DNA of 64,000 nt from Chitinibacter sp. SCUT-21 (GTDB lineage Bacteria; Pseudomonadota; Gammaproteobacteria; Burkholderiales; Chitinibacteraceae), in the NCBI GenBank assembly GCA_041874755.1, contig CP102611.1, positions 434,001 to 498,000 on the forward strand. The letters run 5' to 3'. The translations under genes and the position numbers were made by a program. The notes under the pieces were generated by a model. The model did no database searches, was not told where the DNA came from, and saw nothing but the letters and a program-made list of their open reading frames with translations. Below are positions 62,201 to 64,000 of this stretch, piece after piece. Within the stretch, counting starts at the first letter, position 1; each line of letters opens with the position of its first letter.

Positions 62201-63256
62201 ATGTCCGACATCATTACTGCCACACCCAAAGCGCTTCTGGTCTATTGCCGTCCCGGGTTTGAACCCGATTGCGCAGAAGAAATAGCCGATAACGCAATGT
62301 GCGATGGCACTTTTGAACGCGGCGATGGCTGGATTGTTTTTACGCCCAAAGATAAAAACCCCAAAGCACTGACCAGCTTAGTGAATAAGCAGCTGATTTT
62401 TCCGCGTCAAACTTTGCTAGTTCACGATCGACTAACCTTAGGTGGCAAAGATCGCCTAACACCGATTGTTACTGCATTAAAAGAAATCAACTCGGCATTT
62501 AGCGACGTTTGGCTGGAATATCCAGATACGAACGATGGCAAATCACTGTCGAGTTTCTGCCGCAAATTTGGTGATTACGTTGCTAAAGCGGCGGCAGAGC
62601 ATGATTGGCTGCAGCCACAGCGCGTGCGCAATCGTCTCCACTTGTTTTTCCCGCAACAAAACGAAGTGTTTATTGCCTCCCGCCCAGCGCGCGACACCGA
62701 TTGGGTCAATGGCATTCCGCGCTTACGCATGCCGGTCGATGCCCCAAGCCGCTCCACGCTAAAATTACTCGAAGCGATTTTGGTGCTGGTTGAAAATCCA
62801 GAATCTAAACTACGTGAAGGTATGAGCGCTGTTGATTTGGGCGCTGCGCCAGGCGGCTGGACTTACCAATTGGTGAGCCGCGGCCTGAAAGTTTTTGCGA
62901 TCGACAACGGCCCAATGAAAGGTAGTATGGATGGCCACCATCAGGTTAAACACATTCGCGACGATGGCTTTAAGTTCCGCCCCAAAAACCCTGTTGACTG
63001 GCTGGTTTGCGATATGGTTGAGCAGCCGATTCGGGTTGCTGAGCTGATTGCTAAATGGGTGTCTGCAGGTAACGCACGTCGCGCAATCTTCAATCTGAAA
63101 TTACCAATGAAAAAACGCTATTTGGAAGTGCAAAAATGTTTTGCATTGATTGAGGCCAAACTCGACAAAGCTGAAATGCCGTGCAAAATTACAGCCAAAC
63201 ACCTCTACCACGATCGCGAAGAGATCACCGTGTACTTGACGGTAGCAAAAGACTAA
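62201..63256 (+). CDS. rlmM: 23S rRNA C2498 2'-O-ribose methyltransferase
   Basis: 351 residues from the ATG at 62201 ([21 protein letters not shown]). A THUMP-like N-terminal part is followed by the methyltransferase domain: [29 protein letters not shown] (SAM binding), [10 protein letters not shown] and [11 protein letters not shown], matching the K-D-K-E catalytic set of RrmJ/RlmM enzymes. It methylates C2498 of 23S rRNA. It is followed by mscL 44 bases later. Confidence 0.95.
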   Translation: MSDIITATPKALLVYCRPGFEPDCAEEIADNAMCDGTFERGDGWIVFTPKDKNPKALTSLVNKQLIFPRQTLLVHDRLTLGGKDRLTPIVTALKEINSAFSDVWLEYPDTNDGKSLSSFCRKFGDYVAKAAAEHDWLQPQRVRNRLHLFFPQQNEVFIASRPARDTDWVNGIPRLRMPVDAPSRSTLKLLEAILVLVENPESKLREGMSAVDLGAAPGGWTYQLVSRGLKVFAIDNGPMKGSMDGHHQVKHIRDDGFKFRPKNPVDWLVCDMVEQPIRVAELIAKWVSAGNARRAIFNLKLPMKKRYLEVQKCFALIEAKLDKAEMPCKITAKHLYHDREEITVYLTVAKD

Positions 63257-63300
63257 ATAACAATCTGCGACAATTATTCATTCAACATACTGGAGTAAGC

Positions 63301-63729
63301 ATGTTTAAAGAGTTTCGCGAATTTGCCATGCGCGGCAATGTCATTGATTTGGCGGTCGGTGTGGTGATTGGCGCTGCATTTGGCAAGATCGTCGATTCAT
63401 TGGTTAAAGATGTGATCATGCCACCACTAGGCTTTATTATTGGTAAGGTCGACTTTACTAATATGTTTGTCACATTAGTTGACGGCAACAAAGTAGCAGG
63501 CCCTTACAATACGCTCAAAGCGGCTCAAGAAGCAGGTGCAGTTACGCTCAATTATGGCCTATTCATCAATAGCATGATCAGCTTTATTATCGTGGCCTTT
63601 GCTATTTTTATGGTCGTTAAAGCGATGAATAAACTCAAGCGCGAAGAGCCTACTGCTCCGGCAGCCGAGCCAGTTACGCCTGAAGATATCGTGCTATTGC
63701 GTGAAATTCGCGATTCGTTGAAGAAATAA
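63301..63729 (+). CDS. mscL: Large-conductance mechanosensitive channel
   Basis: 142 residues from the ATG at 63301, preceded by GGAG; the long in-frame stretch before it overlaps rlm[39 protein letters not shown] is the first membrane helix and pore of MscL; the second helix is [20 protein letters not shown], followed by the cytoplasmic helix with [13 protein letters not shown]. It opens under membrane tension to release solutes in hypo-osmotic shock. It is a homopentamer in the inner membrane. A terminator follows. Confidence 0.98.
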   Translation: MFKEFREFAMRGNVIDLAVGVVIGAAFGKIVDSLVKDVIMPPLGFIIGKVDFTNMFVTLVDGNKVAGPYNTLKAAQEAGAVTLNYGLFINSMISFIIVAFAIFMVVKAMNKLKREEPTAPAAEPVTPEDIVLLREIRDSLKK

Positions 63730-63744
63730 AACGCCCGAAAAACA

Positions 63745-63774
63745 AAAAAGCCGCAGAACAATCTGCGGCTTTTT
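63745..63774. terminator. Two-way terminator between mscL and the thiolase gene
   Basis: AAAAAGCCGCAGA (63745-63757) pairs with TCTGCGGCTTTTT (63762-63774) around ACAA. Confidence 0.93.
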
Positions 63775-63792
63775 CATGGGTATTACTCGGAA

Positions 63793-64000
<208 letters not shown>

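Overview
The window reads as chromosomal DNA of a betaproteobacterium, most likely Neisseriales and possibly a chitin-user such as the Chitinibacteraceae. This is inferred from the dapA-bamC pair, an FNR-controlled hemN/fnr block, an N-acetylglucosamine PTS and the general protein character; no rRNA was available to confirm it. Genes are dense, mostly in short operons with overlapping or abutting starts. I saw no tRNA, rRNA, IS element, prophage or CRISPR array.

Layout. 1-8170: a cut-off unknown gene, a membrane protein plus FMN reductase pair, a secreted LruC-domain protein with its lipoprotein partner (reverse strand, with two operator-like palindromes upstream), a TfoX C-domain protein, a periplasmic solute-binding protein, and a three-gene redox cluster (PNPOx/FNR/ferredoxin fusion, GST, NTF2-like). 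8295-37486: a 29-kb Wzx/Wzy-type exopolysaccharide locus containing a flippase, Wza-like export lipoprotein, initiating sugar-phosphate transferase, a WecG-type fusion, many GT2/GT4/GT25 glycosyltransferases, three left-handed-beta-helix acyltransferases, a Wzy-like polymerase, a secreted glycosidase-like protein, a nucleotidyltransferase and a Wzc-like protein with a damaged ATP site. Regulatory genes are threaded through this locus: an H-NOX nitric-oxide sensor, a HNOBA-PAS-PP2C-HATPase protein, a four-gene phosphorelay, a PilZ protein and a STAS anti-anti-sigma-like protein. 37489-42200: YkgJ, GNAT, SafE-like, hemN, fnr and an unknown gene. 42274-44273: N-acetylglucosamine PTS. 44735-50178: dapA, bamC, typA, a Nudix hydrolase and a YadS-type channel. 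50212-64000: a CHASE hybrid kinase with HPt, metG, acylphosphatase, a WbuC cupin, small housekeeping genes, a sensor kinase, rlmM, mscL and a cut-off thiolase.

The two strongest observations are these. (1) The GlcNAc PTS EIICB reading frame ends at A_AAA_AAG followed directly by TAA, and a 15-bp stem begins five bases after the heptamer. The EIIA domain lies in the -1 frame with an Ala/Pro-rich linker and no ribosome binding site of its own. This is the layout of a programmed -1 frameshift that would make a 666-residue EIICBA alongside a 496-residue EIICB; a homopolymer error is the main alternative. (2) The exopolysaccharide locus carries what looks like a complete NO-responsive partner switch: H-NOX sensor, HNOBA/PP2C phosphatase joined to an RsbW-like kinase, and a STAS target with the phosphorylatable serine. 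It is combined with a PilZ protein and a phosphorelay, suggesting that NO and c-di-GMP together set matrix production.
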